Shown here piece by piece: positions 1-5,221 of a stretch of 7,135 bases of DNA. The DNA lies in NCBI GenBank assembly GCA_015655035.1, contig JAATFS010000152.1, positions 1 to 7,135 on the forward strand, read 5' to 3'. Every line of letters begins with the position of its first letter. Position 1 is the first letter of the stretch. The position numbers and the translations under genes are program-made. Under the pieces are notes generated by a model. The model saw only the letters and a list, made by a program, of their open reading frames with translations, was not told the origin of the DNA and made no database searches. Origin of the DNA: Lysobacterales bacterium. GTDB lineage: Bacteria; Pseudomonadota; Gammaproteobacteria; Xanthomonadales; Xanthomonadaceae.

Positions 1-500
1 CGCGCGGGGAAACCGGGGAATTGCATACCCGTGGTTATTCGGTGATGCGCGGCTACTGGAACGACCCCGAACGCACCGCCGAAGTTCTCGATGCGGATGG
101 CTGGATGCACACCGGCGATCTGGCCACCCTGGACGAGCAAGGCTATTGCCGCATCGTCGGCCGTCTCAAGGACATGCTGATTCGCGGTGGCGAGAACATC
201 TACCCCCGCGAGATCGAGGAATTCCTCTATGCGCACCCGGCGGTATCCGACGTGCAGGTATTCGGAGTACCGGACCCCAAGTTCGGCGAAGAAGTCTGCG
301 CCTGGATCCAACTGCGCGAAGGCCACGACTGCTCGGCCGAGGATATCCGCCAGTTCTGTCGCGCGCATATCGCCTACTACAAGGTGCCGCGCTACGTGGA
401 ATTCGTCGATGCCTTTCCGATGACCATCACCGGCAAAGTTCAGAAATACCTGATGCGCGACGCAATGAGCGAGCGCCTGGATAAACGTGGCACCTCGTAG
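1..500 (+). CDS. Acyl-CoA synthetase (AMP-binding, ACSF2/FadD-like), C-terminal part only
   Basis: This is the 3' end of a gene that begins before the window; the frame is open from base 3 and gives 165 residues before TAG at 498-500. The enzyme family activates a carboxylic acid with ATP to an acyl-adenylate and transfers the acyl group to CoA. Visible adenylation-domain motifs, in order, are GYWNDPERT, the ATP-contacting TGDLA (about residues 37-41 of the fragment), the hinge region GRLKDMLIRGGENIYP (53-68), and PMTITGKVQK near the end with the catalytic lysine of the C-terminal subdomain (about residue 145). The wording of these motifs resembles medium-chain or ACSF2-type ligases more than long-chain FadD. 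The full family is about 540-560 residues, so roughly 30 percent is here. The substrate cannot be read from this part; the neighbouring leucine dehydrogenase and thiolase make a branched or medium-chain acid plausible. Confidence 0.93.
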   Translation, partial: RGETGELHTRGYSVMRGYWNDPERTAEVLDADGWMHTGDLATLDEQGYCRIVGRLKDMLIRGGENIYPREIEEFLYAHPAVSDVQVFGVPDPKFGEEVCAWIQLREGHDCSAEDIRQFCRAHIAYYKVPRYVEFVDAFPMTITGKVQKYLMRDAMSERLDKRGTS

Positions 501-535
501 CAACGCAGGCCAATGCGACACTCAACGCGCATAGA

Positions 536-1162
536 ATGCATATCCCCCTCGTCACACTTCCGGCAATGCCCACGTTCCATGCCTTTCCCGCCATGATTCG
601 CGACCTGCTGCCGCGTTGGAACCAGCGCGTGCTCGACTTCGTGGTGCCTACCCTCGAGATCGTGCTTATCATCGTGGTGGCCAGCATGCTCCGGCTGGTG
701 TTGCGCAGGGTGCTGAAAAGCATCGGCGCGCGCTACCACGTGCCGGTGGAGATGATGATAGGCGCACGCCGGATCGGCAGCGTCATCATCTCGATCGCCG
801 CGTTGCTGCTGATCCTGGATCGCCTGGGCGTTTCCGGCGCGGTACTGTGGACCGCGTTCACTGGCTTCGCTGCGGTCGGCGCGGTGGCTTTCTTCGCCGC
901 CTGGAGCGTGCTGTCCAATATCTTCTGCACGTTCCTGATCGTCACCACCCGCCCGTTCCGCCTGCACGATCACATCGAGCTGCTGGAAAACGGTGAAAAA
1001 CCCGGGCTGAAAGGCAAGGTCGTGGATATCAACCTGATCTACACCACCTTGCAGGAAAGCGGGGAAAACGGCGCCCATACCGTGCTGCAAATCCCCAACA
1101 GCCTGTTCTTCCAGCGCACCACGCGCCGCTGGCGCGACGCCGGCGGCATCGCTCAACCCTGA
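536..1162 (+). CDS. Small MscS-family mechanosensitive channel
   Basis: The 208-residue product has a first membrane segment at about residues 35-57, a second at about 80-95, and the MscS signature third helix at about 105-135, rich in Gly and Ala (GFAAVGAVAFFAAWSVLSN). It continues into the beta-domain start (RPFRLHDHIEL) and the IPNSLFF stretch that matches the IPNG region of E. coli MscS. Such channels sit in the inner membrane and open under tension to release solutes during osmotic downshock. The protein stops just after the beta domain, so the C-terminal cytoplasmic cage of E. coli MscS (286 residues) is absent. No Shine-Dalgarno precedes the ATG at 536. A -10-like TAGAAT at 532-537 overlaps that ATG, so ATG 566 or 593 could be the real start. 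It begins 35 bp after the ligase gene and converges on the next gene. Confidence 0.85.
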   Translation: MHIPLVTLPAMPTFHAFPAMIRDLLPRWNQRVLDFVVPTLEIVLIIVVASMLRLVLRRVLKSIGARYHVPVEMMIGARRIGSVIISIAALLLILDRLGVSGAVLWTAFTGFAAVGAVAFFAAWSVLSNIFCTFLIVTTRPFRLHDHIELLENGEKPGLKGKVVDINLIYTTLQESGENGAHTVLQIPNSLFFQRTTRRWRDAGGIAQP

Positions 1163-1178
1163 GTGCCGCCGTACTCAG
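1159..1178. repeat. Inverted repeat carrying both stop codons of a convergent gene pair
   Basis: CTGAGT (1159-1164) and ACTCAG (1173-1178) are perfect 6-bp arms around an 8-base spacer. The TGA stop of the channel gene (1160-1162) lies in one arm, and the stop of the minus-strand ybiI-like gene (1175-1177) lies in the other. Transcripts from either side could form the same short hairpin. There is no T-tract, so a terminator role is only a guess. Confidence 0.4.
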
Positions 1179-1441
1179 CGCAGCTGGCTGTCCTTGCTGC
1201 CACGCCGGTTGTAGCCGCTGCTGCCGGCCTGGTCGGCGTCGTAGGCCTGCTGGCAATCCACGCACAGCCGCACCCCCGGCAACGCCTTGCGCCGCGCCTC
1301 GGGAATCGGTGCATCGCACTCCTCGCAGTGCGCCAGGCTATCGCCGGACGGCAGCTGGCTGCGCGCACGTTTGATCGCATCGTCGACAGTGGCATCGATC
1401 TGATCCTGCACCGCGCCGTCGCCGGCCCATCCAGTCGCCAT
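1175..1441 (-). CDS. ybiI: DksA/TraR-type C4 zinc-finger protein, YbiI family
   Basis: The 88-residue product has the length, as I recall it, of E. coli YbiI and matches it closely, from the N-terminal MATGWAGDGAV to the C-terminal GYNRRGSKDSQLR. Cysteines at 39, 42, 60 and 63 form the C4 zinc finger (CEEC and CVDC). The stretch between them, PIPEARRKALPGVRLC, is typical of DksA/TraR. The family is related to DksA, which acts through the RNA polymerase secondary channel. This short form lacks most of the coiled coil, and its role is not settled. The start at 1441 is favoured by a strong GAGGAGG (1449-1455) seven bases upstream and by the family length. An in-frame GTG further up (1471) would add ten residues but lies inside a hairpin loop. 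The gene converges with the channel gene and diverges from ygjP. Confidence 0.93.
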   Translation of the reverse strand: MATGWAGDGAVQDQIDATVDDAIKRARSQLPSGDSLAHCEECDAPIPEARRKALPGVRLCVDCQQAYDADQAGSSGYNRRGSKDSQLR

Positions 1442-1448
1442 GACCTTA

Positions 1449-1455
1449 CCTCCTC
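1449..1455 (-). promoter_or_regulatory. Strong ribosome binding site of the ybiI-like gene
   Basis: On the minus strand this reads GAGGAGG, with TAAGGTC between it and the ATG at 1441. It decides the start codon against the upstream in-frame GTG. Confidence 0.85.
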
Positions 1456-1459
1456 GCTG

Positions 1460-1485
1460 AGAACCGCTCACCTCCGAGCAGTTCT
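1460..1485 (-). promoter_or_regulatory. Leader hairpin with a GGAGGT loop upstream of the ybiI-like gene
   Basis: On the plus strand AGAAC-C-GCTC (1460-1469) pairs with GAGC-A-GTTCT (1476-1485), giving nine base pairs with one internal mismatch. In the minus-strand transcript the six-base loop reads GGAGGT. It lies a few bases before the true Shine-Dalgarno, which itself contains a GGA. A GGA in a hairpin loop plus a GGA at the ribosome binding site is the usual layout of an RsmA/CsrA target. That role is inference; the hairpin itself is seen directly. Confidence 0.4.
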
Positions 1486-1594
1486 AACCAAAGCAGAAAT
1501 GGGTGCTAGAGCGGGTGAACTCAAGCCGGCCAGCGACCCGCGCTTAAACAGGTATCCCCTGGCACCCACCGACGTCATTCAGCCGCATGGGACC

Positions 1595-1611
1595 TGTCGG
1601 CCACGCCGACA
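1595..1611 (+). promoter_or_regulatory. Hairpin in the region upstream of ygjP
   Basis: TGTCGGC (1595-1601) and GCCGACA (1605-1611) form a perfect 7-bp stem with a CAC loop. An alternative pairing, GCCACG (1600-1605) with CGTGGC (1625-1630), uses overlapping bases, so the two folds exclude each other. There is no T-tract. The rest of the 206-bp divergent gap (1442-1647) shows no convincing promoter; a weak TGGCGA-N17-TACCCT (1612-1640) would start transcription almost at the ygjP ATG. Confidence 0.3.
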
Positions 1612-1647
1612 TGGCGAGTACCGCCGTGGCGAATTACCCTGGCGCCC

Positions 1648-2160
1648 ATGAGCGCACTCAAGTACCTCGCCGGCTACCCGCAGCACATCCTGGACCAGGT
1701 GCGTGCACTGCTGGAACAGGATCGGCTGGGAGAACTGCTGCGCAATCGATATGGCGAACGCCACGAGGTGCGCAGCGATCGCCAGCTGTACGACTACGTG
1801 CAGGCGATGAAGGATCGCTACCTGCGCAAGGCCGCGCCGTTGCAGAAGGTGATCTACGACAATCACCTGCAAGTGGTGAAGCACGCGCTGGGCACCCACA
1901 CCACGATCTCGCGGGTACAGGGGAGCCGCCTGAAGGCCAGCCGGGAAATCCGCATTGCCAGCGTCTTCCGCGACGCGCCGGCGGAATTCCTGCAAATGAT
2001 CGTTAGCCACGAACTGGCCCACCTGAAGGAGAGCGAGCACAACAAGCCGTTCTATCAGCTGTGCACCCACATGACCCCCGACTACCATCGGCTCGAGTTC
2101 GACCTGCGGCTGTATCTGATCCATCTGGAGAGTGCGCGCGGCACGCAGCGGCCGGCCTGA
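1648..2160 (+). CDS. ygjP: YgjP-family metallohydrolase (M48/WLM-like zinc fold)
   Basis: The 170-residue product matches E. coli YgjP along its whole length, including the N-terminal YLAGYP, the middle TTISRVQGSRLKAS and the C-terminal YHRLEFDLRLYL. The zinc-binding motif HELAHLKESEH is at residues 121-131 (HExxHxxxxxH), with the catalytic glutamate at 122. It has no signal peptide and no membrane segment, so it should be cytoplasmic. The family looks like a minimal metalloprotease; E. coli YgjP is recorded as a UTP diphosphatase as I recall, so the substrate here is uncertain. No Shine-Dalgarno precedes the ATG at 1648, where GAATTACCCTGGCGCCC lies upstream, so the message may be leaderless or weakly translated. 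A hairpin with a T-tract follows the gene at 2250-2288. Confidence 0.92.
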   Translation: MSALKYLAGYPQHILDQVRALLEQDRLGELLRNRYGERHEVRSDRQLYDYVQAMKDRYLRKAAPLQKVIYDNHLQVVKHALGTHTTISRVQGSRLKASREIRIASVFRDAPAEFLQMIVSHELAHLKESEHNKPFYQLCTHMTPDYHRLEFDLRLYLIHLESARGTQRPA

Positions 2161-2249
2161 AACGCTCGATTCAGCACGGCTGTCTCGCCGCGAATCCCTA
2201 TCGCCCTATTCATATGCATGAACAACGCAGGGTGCACTACCATTGCGCG

Positions 2250-2288
2250 ACGCGACGCCAGGACCGGTTCCGAACACGTCGCGTTTTT
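2250..2288 (+). terminator. Likely Rho-independent terminator after ygjP, or attenuator before leucine dehydrogenase
   Basis: CGCGACG (2251-2257) pairs perfectly with CGTCGCG (2277-2283), and A2250 can pair with T2284. The hairpin is followed at once by TTTTTG (2284-2289). The loop is 19 bases, long for a simple terminator. It lies 90 bp after the ygjP stop and 69 bp before the leucine dehydrogenase ATG, so it most simply ends the ygjP transcript. If the next gene's promoter lies in 2161-2249, it would be an attenuator in that leader. Confidence 0.6.
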
Positions 2289-2317
2289 GTTTCTCCCCCA
2301 GTCAAGCAAGTACCTGC

Positions 2318-2337
2318 GCGTGCCGCATGCGGCACGC
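2318..2337. promoter_or_regulatory. Perfect 20-bp palindrome upstream of leucine dehydrogenase
   Basis: GCGTGCCGCA (2318-2327) is followed directly by its exact reverse complement TGCGGCACGC (2328-2337). It ends 7 bases before the GGAG ribosome binding site (2345-2348) and 19 bases before the ATG. As DNA it is shaped like a dimer-bound operator. As RNA it would form an 8-bp stem with a CATG loop beside the ribosome binding site. The regulator is not known. Confidence 0.5.
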
Positions 2338-2356
2338 AGCAACCGGAGTACCAGCG

Positions 2357-3457
2357 ATGCTTTTCGAAACCCTCGACACCACCGGCCACGAGCAGGTCAT
2401 CTTCTGCAACAACCCCGATGCGGGACTGAAGGCGATCATCGCGCTGCACAGCACGCGGCTGGGGCCGGCGCTGGGGGGCGTGCGCATGCGCCCGTACGCC
2501 AGCAGCGAGGCGGCCATCAACGACGCACTGCGGCTCAGCCGGACCATGACCTACAAGAACGCGCTGGCGGGATTGAACGTAGGTGGCGGCAAGGCGGTGA
2601 TCATCGGCGACCCCAAAACCGACAAGAGCGAGATCCTGTTCCGCGCGTTCGGCCGTTTCGTCGAGTCGCTGGGAGGGCGCTACATCACGTCCGAGGACGT
2701 CGGCACCGACGTCACCGACATGGAGCAGATCTACCTGGAAAGCGAATACGTCACCGGCGTGCACCAGGTGCATGGCGGTTCCGGCGATCCGGCGCCGTTC
2801 ACCGCCTACGGCGCGCTGCAGGCCTTGATGGCCTCGCTCAATCGCAAGCTGGGCCACGAGGAAGTCAGCAAGTCCAGCATCGCGATTCAGGGCCTGGGCC
2901 ATATCGGCATGGAACTGGTGAAACTGCTCAAGGAACGCGGCGCAAAGTTGTACGTCGCCGATCTCGATCCGGCGCTGGTCGATCGTGCCGTCAGCGAGTA
3001 TGGCGCCGAGGCGGTCAGCCCGGACGACATCTACGAAGCCCCGGCCGATGTGTTCGCGCCCTGCGCGCTCGAAGGCGCCATCAACGAAGACACACTGCCC
3101 AGGTTGAAGGCCAAGATCATCTGCGGCACCGCCAACAATCAACTGGCCAGCGACGAGATTGGCAACGAATTGCACCGGCGCGGCATTCTCTATGCGCCCG
3201 ACTACGTGGTCAACGCCGGCGGCGTGATGAACGTCTCGCTGGAAATCGATGGCTACAACCGCGAACGCGCGATGCGGCTCATCCGCAGCATCTATCACAA
3301 CCTGGAAAAGGTGTTCGATCTGTCCACCGCTGCGGGCATTGCGCCGCAGCAGGCGGCAAACCGCATCGCCGAGACCCGGATCGAAACAATCAGCAAGCTC
3401 AAACTTCCGCTCGGGCGTACCGCGCCGCGCTTCATCAACAAGTTGCGCGGCGAGTAG
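2357..3457 (+). CDS. ldh: Leucine dehydrogenase (Glu/Leu/Phe/Val dehydrogenase family)
   Basis: The 366-residue product aligns along its full length with Bacillus leucine dehydrogenase (about 364 residues). It oxidatively deaminates leucine and other branched-chain amino acids with NAD+ to the 2-oxo acid and ammonia, or runs in reverse. Key features are LGPALGG (35-41), MTYKN with Lys67, Lys79 in VGGGKAV, and EDVGTD with Asp114; these correspond to K68, K80 and D115 of the Bacillus-type enzyme with an offset of one. The NAD site is GLGHIG (179-184), with Asp202 at the end of the second strand, as expected for NAD over NADP. The side-chain-pocket residue recalled as Ala113 in the Bacillus-type enzyme is Ser112 here, which could tune preference. 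The start at 2357 has GGAG (2345-2348) eight bases upstream; longer starts would translate the palindrome. A thiolase follows 99 bp downstream. Confidence 0.95.
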   Translation: MLFETLDTTGHEQVIFCNNPDAGLKAIIALHSTRLGPALGGVRMRPYASSEAAINDALRLSRTMTYKNALAGLNVGGGKAVIIGDPKTDKSEILFRAFGRFVESLGGRYITSEDVGTDVTDMEQIYLESEYVTGVHQVHGGSGDPAPFTAYGALQALMASLNRKLGHEEVSKSSIAIQGLGHIGMELVKLLKERGAKLYVADLDPALVDRAVSEYGAEAVSPDDIYEAPADVFAPCALEGAINEDTLPRLKAKIICGTANNQLASDEIGNELHRRGILYAPDYVVNAGGVMNVSLEIDGYNRERAMRLIRSIYHNLEKVFDLSTAAGIAPQQAANRIAETRIETISKLKLPLGRTAPRFINKLRGE

Positions 3458-3499
3458 AGCTTGCTTGCCACGGCGCAGCGTGCACGACCGCTGCGGCCG

Positions 3500-3529
3500 C
3501 TGGCACGCGATTGCGGCCACGCCGATAAT
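3500..3529 (+). promoter_or_regulatory. Candidate sigma-70 promoter of the thiolase gene
   Basis: CTGGCA (3500-3505, four of six to TTGACA) is followed after 18 bases by GATAAT (3524-3529, five of six to TATAAT). Transcription would begin near 3536, about 20 bases before the thiolase ATG at 3557, with AGAGG (3542-3546) as ribosome binding site. If real, the thiolase has its own promoter rather than relying on read-through from leucine dehydrogenase. Confidence 0.45.
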
Positions 3530-3535
3530 CGGCGT
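3519..3535. promoter_or_regulatory. Operator-like palindrome overlapping the thiolase -10 element
   Basis: ACGCCGAT (3519-3526) and ATCGGCGT (3528-3535) are perfect 8-bp arms around a single A. The centre contains the -10-like GATAAT (3524-3529), so a protein bound here would block polymerase. This is the geometry of a repressor site, for example of a TetR-family acyl-CoA regulator; which family is inference. It is unlike the palindrome before leucine dehydrogenase, so a shared regulator is not indicated. Confidence 0.5.
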
Positions 3536-3556
3536 ACTTCCAGAGGTATCCAGTCC

Positions 3557-4732
3557 ATGTCCGACATCGTCATCGCCGCTGCCAAGCGCACTGCCATCGG
3601 TTCTTTCCTGGGTCAGTTCAACGGCGTTCCGGCGCCCACGCTGGGCGCGGCGGCGATCGAAGCTGCGCTGCGACAGTCCGGCATTCCGGCCGAAGACGTT
3701 TCTGAAGTGATCATGGGCTGTGTCCTGCCCGCCAATCTGGGCCAGGCCCCCGCGCGCCAGGCCGCCATCGCCGCCGGCATCCCGACCGCGACCGGCGCTA
3801 CCACCATCAACAAGGTGTGCGGTTCGGGCATGAAAGCGATCATGCTCGGCCACGACCTGATCAAGGCCGGCTCGGCCAGAATCGTGGTGGCCGGCGGCAT
3901 GGAGTCGATGAGCAATGCGCCCCACTTGCTGCCGAACTCACGCACCGGCAACCGCTACGGCAATTTCCAGGCGGTGGACCACATGGCGTGGGACGGGTTG
4001 ACCAACCCCTACGATGGGCAGGCGATGGGCGTGTTCGGTGAAAGGACCGCCGAGAAGTTCGGCTTCCGCCGCGAGGACCAGGACGCATATGCGATCGAAT
4101 CAGTTCAGCGCGCGCTGGCGGCACAGCAAAGCGGTGCGTTCGATGACGAGATCGTCGCGGTCAAGCTCACCACCCGCAGGGGCGAGGTCGAAGTGGCCAC
4201 CGACGAACAACCGGGCAAGTCGGACATCGGCAAGATCCCCTCACTGCGGCCGGCGTTCCAGAAGGACGGCACGGTCACTGCCGCCAGCTCGTCGAGCATT
4301 TCCGATGGCGCGGCGGCGACCCTCCTGCTCAGCGCCGACGACGCCGCGCGCCGCGGCATCACGCCGCTCGCCCGCATCGTCGGCCATGCCACCTTCTCGC
4401 AGGCGCCGGAGTGGTTCACCACCGCGCCGGTCGCGGCCATCTCCAAGCTGCTCAAGCAGATCGATTGGACCCAGGACGAGGTTGATCTGTTCGAAATCAA
4501 CGAAGCCTTCGCCGTGGTGGCGATGGCGCCGATCAAGCAACTGGGCATCCCCCACGCCAAGGTCAACGTCAATGGCGGCGCCTGTGCGCTGGGCCATCCG
4601 ATCGGTGCCTCCGGCGCACGTCTGGTGGTAACGTTGGTAAATGCCTTGCGCACGCGCGGCGGCAGGCGCGGAATCGCCACACTGTGTATCGGCGGGGGCG
4701 AGGCAACTGCCATCGCCATCGAATTGATTTGA
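3557..4732 (+). CDS. Acetyl-CoA C-acetyltransferase (thiolase)
   Basis: The 391-residue product is a complete thiolase of the usual length (about 390-393). It condenses two acetyl-CoA to acetoacetyl-CoA or cleaves acetoacetyl-CoA, and is soluble in the cytoplasm. The catalytic set is complete: nucleophile Cys88 in NKVCGSG, the NEAF motif with Asn315, His347 in GHPIGASG, and Cys377 in CIGGGEA. These correspond to C89, N316, H348 and C378 of the Zoogloea enzyme. The adenine-side loop reads TAASSSSISDGAA, where many thiolases have Asn in the middle. Short-chain 2-methyl or 3-oxoacyl substrates cannot be excluded from sequence alone. The start at 3557 is supported by AGAGG (3542-3546) and by the family N-terminus (SDIVIAAAKRTAIG). 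It follows leucine dehydrogenase in the same direction. No T-rich terminator follows, only a weak inverted repeat. Confidence 0.95.
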   Translation: MSDIVIAAAKRTAIGSFLGQFNGVPAPTLGAAAIEAALRQSGIPAEDVSEVIMGCVLPANLGQAPARQAAIAAGIPTATGATTINKVCGSGMKAIMLGHDLIKAGSARIVVAGGMESMSNAPHLLPNSRTGNRYGNFQAVDHMAWDGLTNPYDGQAMGVFGERTAEKFGFRREDQDAYAIESVQRALAAQQSGAFDDEIVAVKLTTRRGEVEVATDEQPGKSDIGKIPSLRPAFQKDGTVTAASSSSISDGAAATLLLSADDAARRGITPLARIVGHATFSQAPEWFTTAPVAAISKLLKQIDWTQDEVDLFEINEAFAVVAMAPIKQLGIPHAKVNVNGGACALGHPIGASGARLVVTLVNALRTRGGRRGIATLCIGGGEATAIAIELI

Positions 4733-4749
4733 TTGGAATTCACGGCAAA

Positions 4750-4765
4750 CATTCAAACCTGAATG
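4750..4765. repeat. Short inverted repeat between thiolase and lipoprotein promoter
   Basis: CATTCA (4750-4755) and TGAATG (4760-4765) are perfect 6-bp arms around AACC. It ends ten bases before the TTGACA at 4775. It could be a weak transcript end for the thiolase or a binding site above the lipoprotein promoter; nothing in the sequence decides between these. Confidence 0.25.
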
Positions 4766-4774
4766 CGCTCAAGC

Positions 4775-4802
4775 TTGACACCCGTCTTGGGGTTGTCATC
4801 AT
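4775..4802 (+). promoter_or_regulatory. Strong-looking promoter of the first lipoprotein gene
   Basis: A perfect TTGACA (4775-4780) is followed after 16 bases by CATCAT (4797-4802, four of six). TG at 4794-4795, one base before the hexamer, makes it an extended -10 element. Transcription would begin near 4809, leaving a leader of about 46 bases before the ATG at 4855. Confidence 0.6.
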
Positions 4803-4810
4803 GTTGGGGG

Positions 4811-4824
4811 CGCGCACTAGCGCG
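4811..4824 (+). other. Hairpin at the predicted 5' end of the first lipoprotein mRNA
   Basis: CGCGC (4811-4815) pairs with GCGCG (4820-4824) around an ACTA loop, with two possible G-U pairs outside. If the start site near 4809 is right, the message begins with this stem-loop, an arrangement known to protect abundant outer-membrane messages such as ompA from decay. The ribosome binding site GAGGA (4841-4845) stays free. Confidence 0.4.
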
Positions 4825-4854
4825 TTGCCTAACTAACGACGAGGATTAACACAA

Positions 4855-5196
4855 ATGAGCATCAACAAGCTGCTGATTGCAATGGCTCTGGGTCTGGCCC
4901 TGACCGCGTGCTCGAAGCCCGAGCAGGCGCAGGACGCCGCCGCTTCGGCTAACGAAGCCGCCACCGACGCACAGGCTGCTGCCGACCAGGCTACCGCTGC
5001 CGGCGCCCAGACCGCTGACGCTGCCCAGGCCGCTGCTGACACCGCTGCCACCGCTGCCGACACCGCTGCTGACGCTGCCTCCACCGCCACCGGCGCTGCT
5101 ACCGACGCCGCTGCTGACACCGCTGCTGACGCTGCCAAGGCTGCTGAAGACACCGCTGCGCAGGCCAAGGACGCTGCTGAAGAAGCCAAGAAGTAA
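4855..5196 (+). CDS. Alanine-rich helical lipoprotein with a C-terminal Lys-Lys
   Basis: The 113-residue product has a lipoprotein signal with lipobox LTAC and the lipid-bearing Cys19; Ser at +2 predicts outer-membrane sorting. The mature chain has 95 residues, 47 of them alanine, and no aromatic residue. Aspartates recur mostly at spacings of 4, 7 and 11, which marks one long amphipathic helix of heptad/hendecad (LEA-like) type. The chain ends EEAKK; Braun lipoprotein and Pseudomonas OprI also end in lysine, through which they are joined to peptidoglycan, so a similar tether is possible but unproven. High expression is suggested by a near-consensus promoter, GAGGA nine bases before the ATG, TAATAA stops, a strong terminator, and alanine codons dominated by GCT (27 of 47), unlike neighbouring genes. 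It could instead be a stress-induced protective lipoprotein. Confidence 0.85.
   Translation: MSINKLLIAMALGLALTACSKPEQAQDAAASANEAATDAQAAADQATAAGAQTADAAQAAADTAATAADTAADAASTATGAATDAAADTAADAAKAAEDTAAQAKDAAEEAKK
5059..5136 (+). repeat. Two identical 21-bp direct repeats inside the lipoprotein gene
   Basis: Bases 5059-5079 and 5116-5136 are identical. They lie 57 bp apart, exactly 19 codons, so both encode DTAADAA in frame. The surrounding GCTGCTGAC / ACCGCTGCC units are also repetitive. Recombination or slippage between copies would shorten the helix in frame. Confidence 0.7.
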
Positions 5197-5221
5197 TAAC
5201 TTCTTGCTCTTCGCGAGTTCG

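Noticed and set aside
440..1156. A 238-codon open frame on the minus strand opposite the channel gene
   Set aside because: The plus strand encodes clear MscS motifs; the antisense translation is low-complexity, rich in His, Gln and Asp, and matches nothing I know.
1163..1651. A 162-codon plus-strand open frame opposite the ybiI-like gene
   Set aside because: The minus strand carries a near-complete family match with a strong ribosome binding site; the plus-strand frame has none.
2261..2276. A GGTTCCGAA stretch resembling a tRNA T-loop
   Set aside because: No acceptor, D or anticodon arm can be drawn around it; it is the loop of the terminator hairpin.
2218..2356. A possible leader peptide starting at ATG 2218 before leucine dehydrogenase
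   Set aside because: It has no leucine, valine or isoleucine run, no good ribosome binding site, and does not stop before the gene.
3501..3514. A sigma-54-like TGGCAC followed by TTGC upstream of the thiolase
   Set aside because: The distance between the GG (3502-3503) and GC (3513-3514) elements is one base shorter than the strict consensus, and one-base changes usually abolish sigma-54 binding.
2237..3925. A 562-codon open frame on the minus strand across leucine dehydrogenase and the thiolase
   Set aside because: It is the antisense shadow of two well-conserved high-GC genes; its translation is rich in Arg, Ala, Gly and His with no recognisable domain.
5059..5136. The short repeats considered as a CRISPR-like array
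   Set aside because: There are only two copies, they are inside a coding frame, and they reflect the alanine/aspartate helix repeat.
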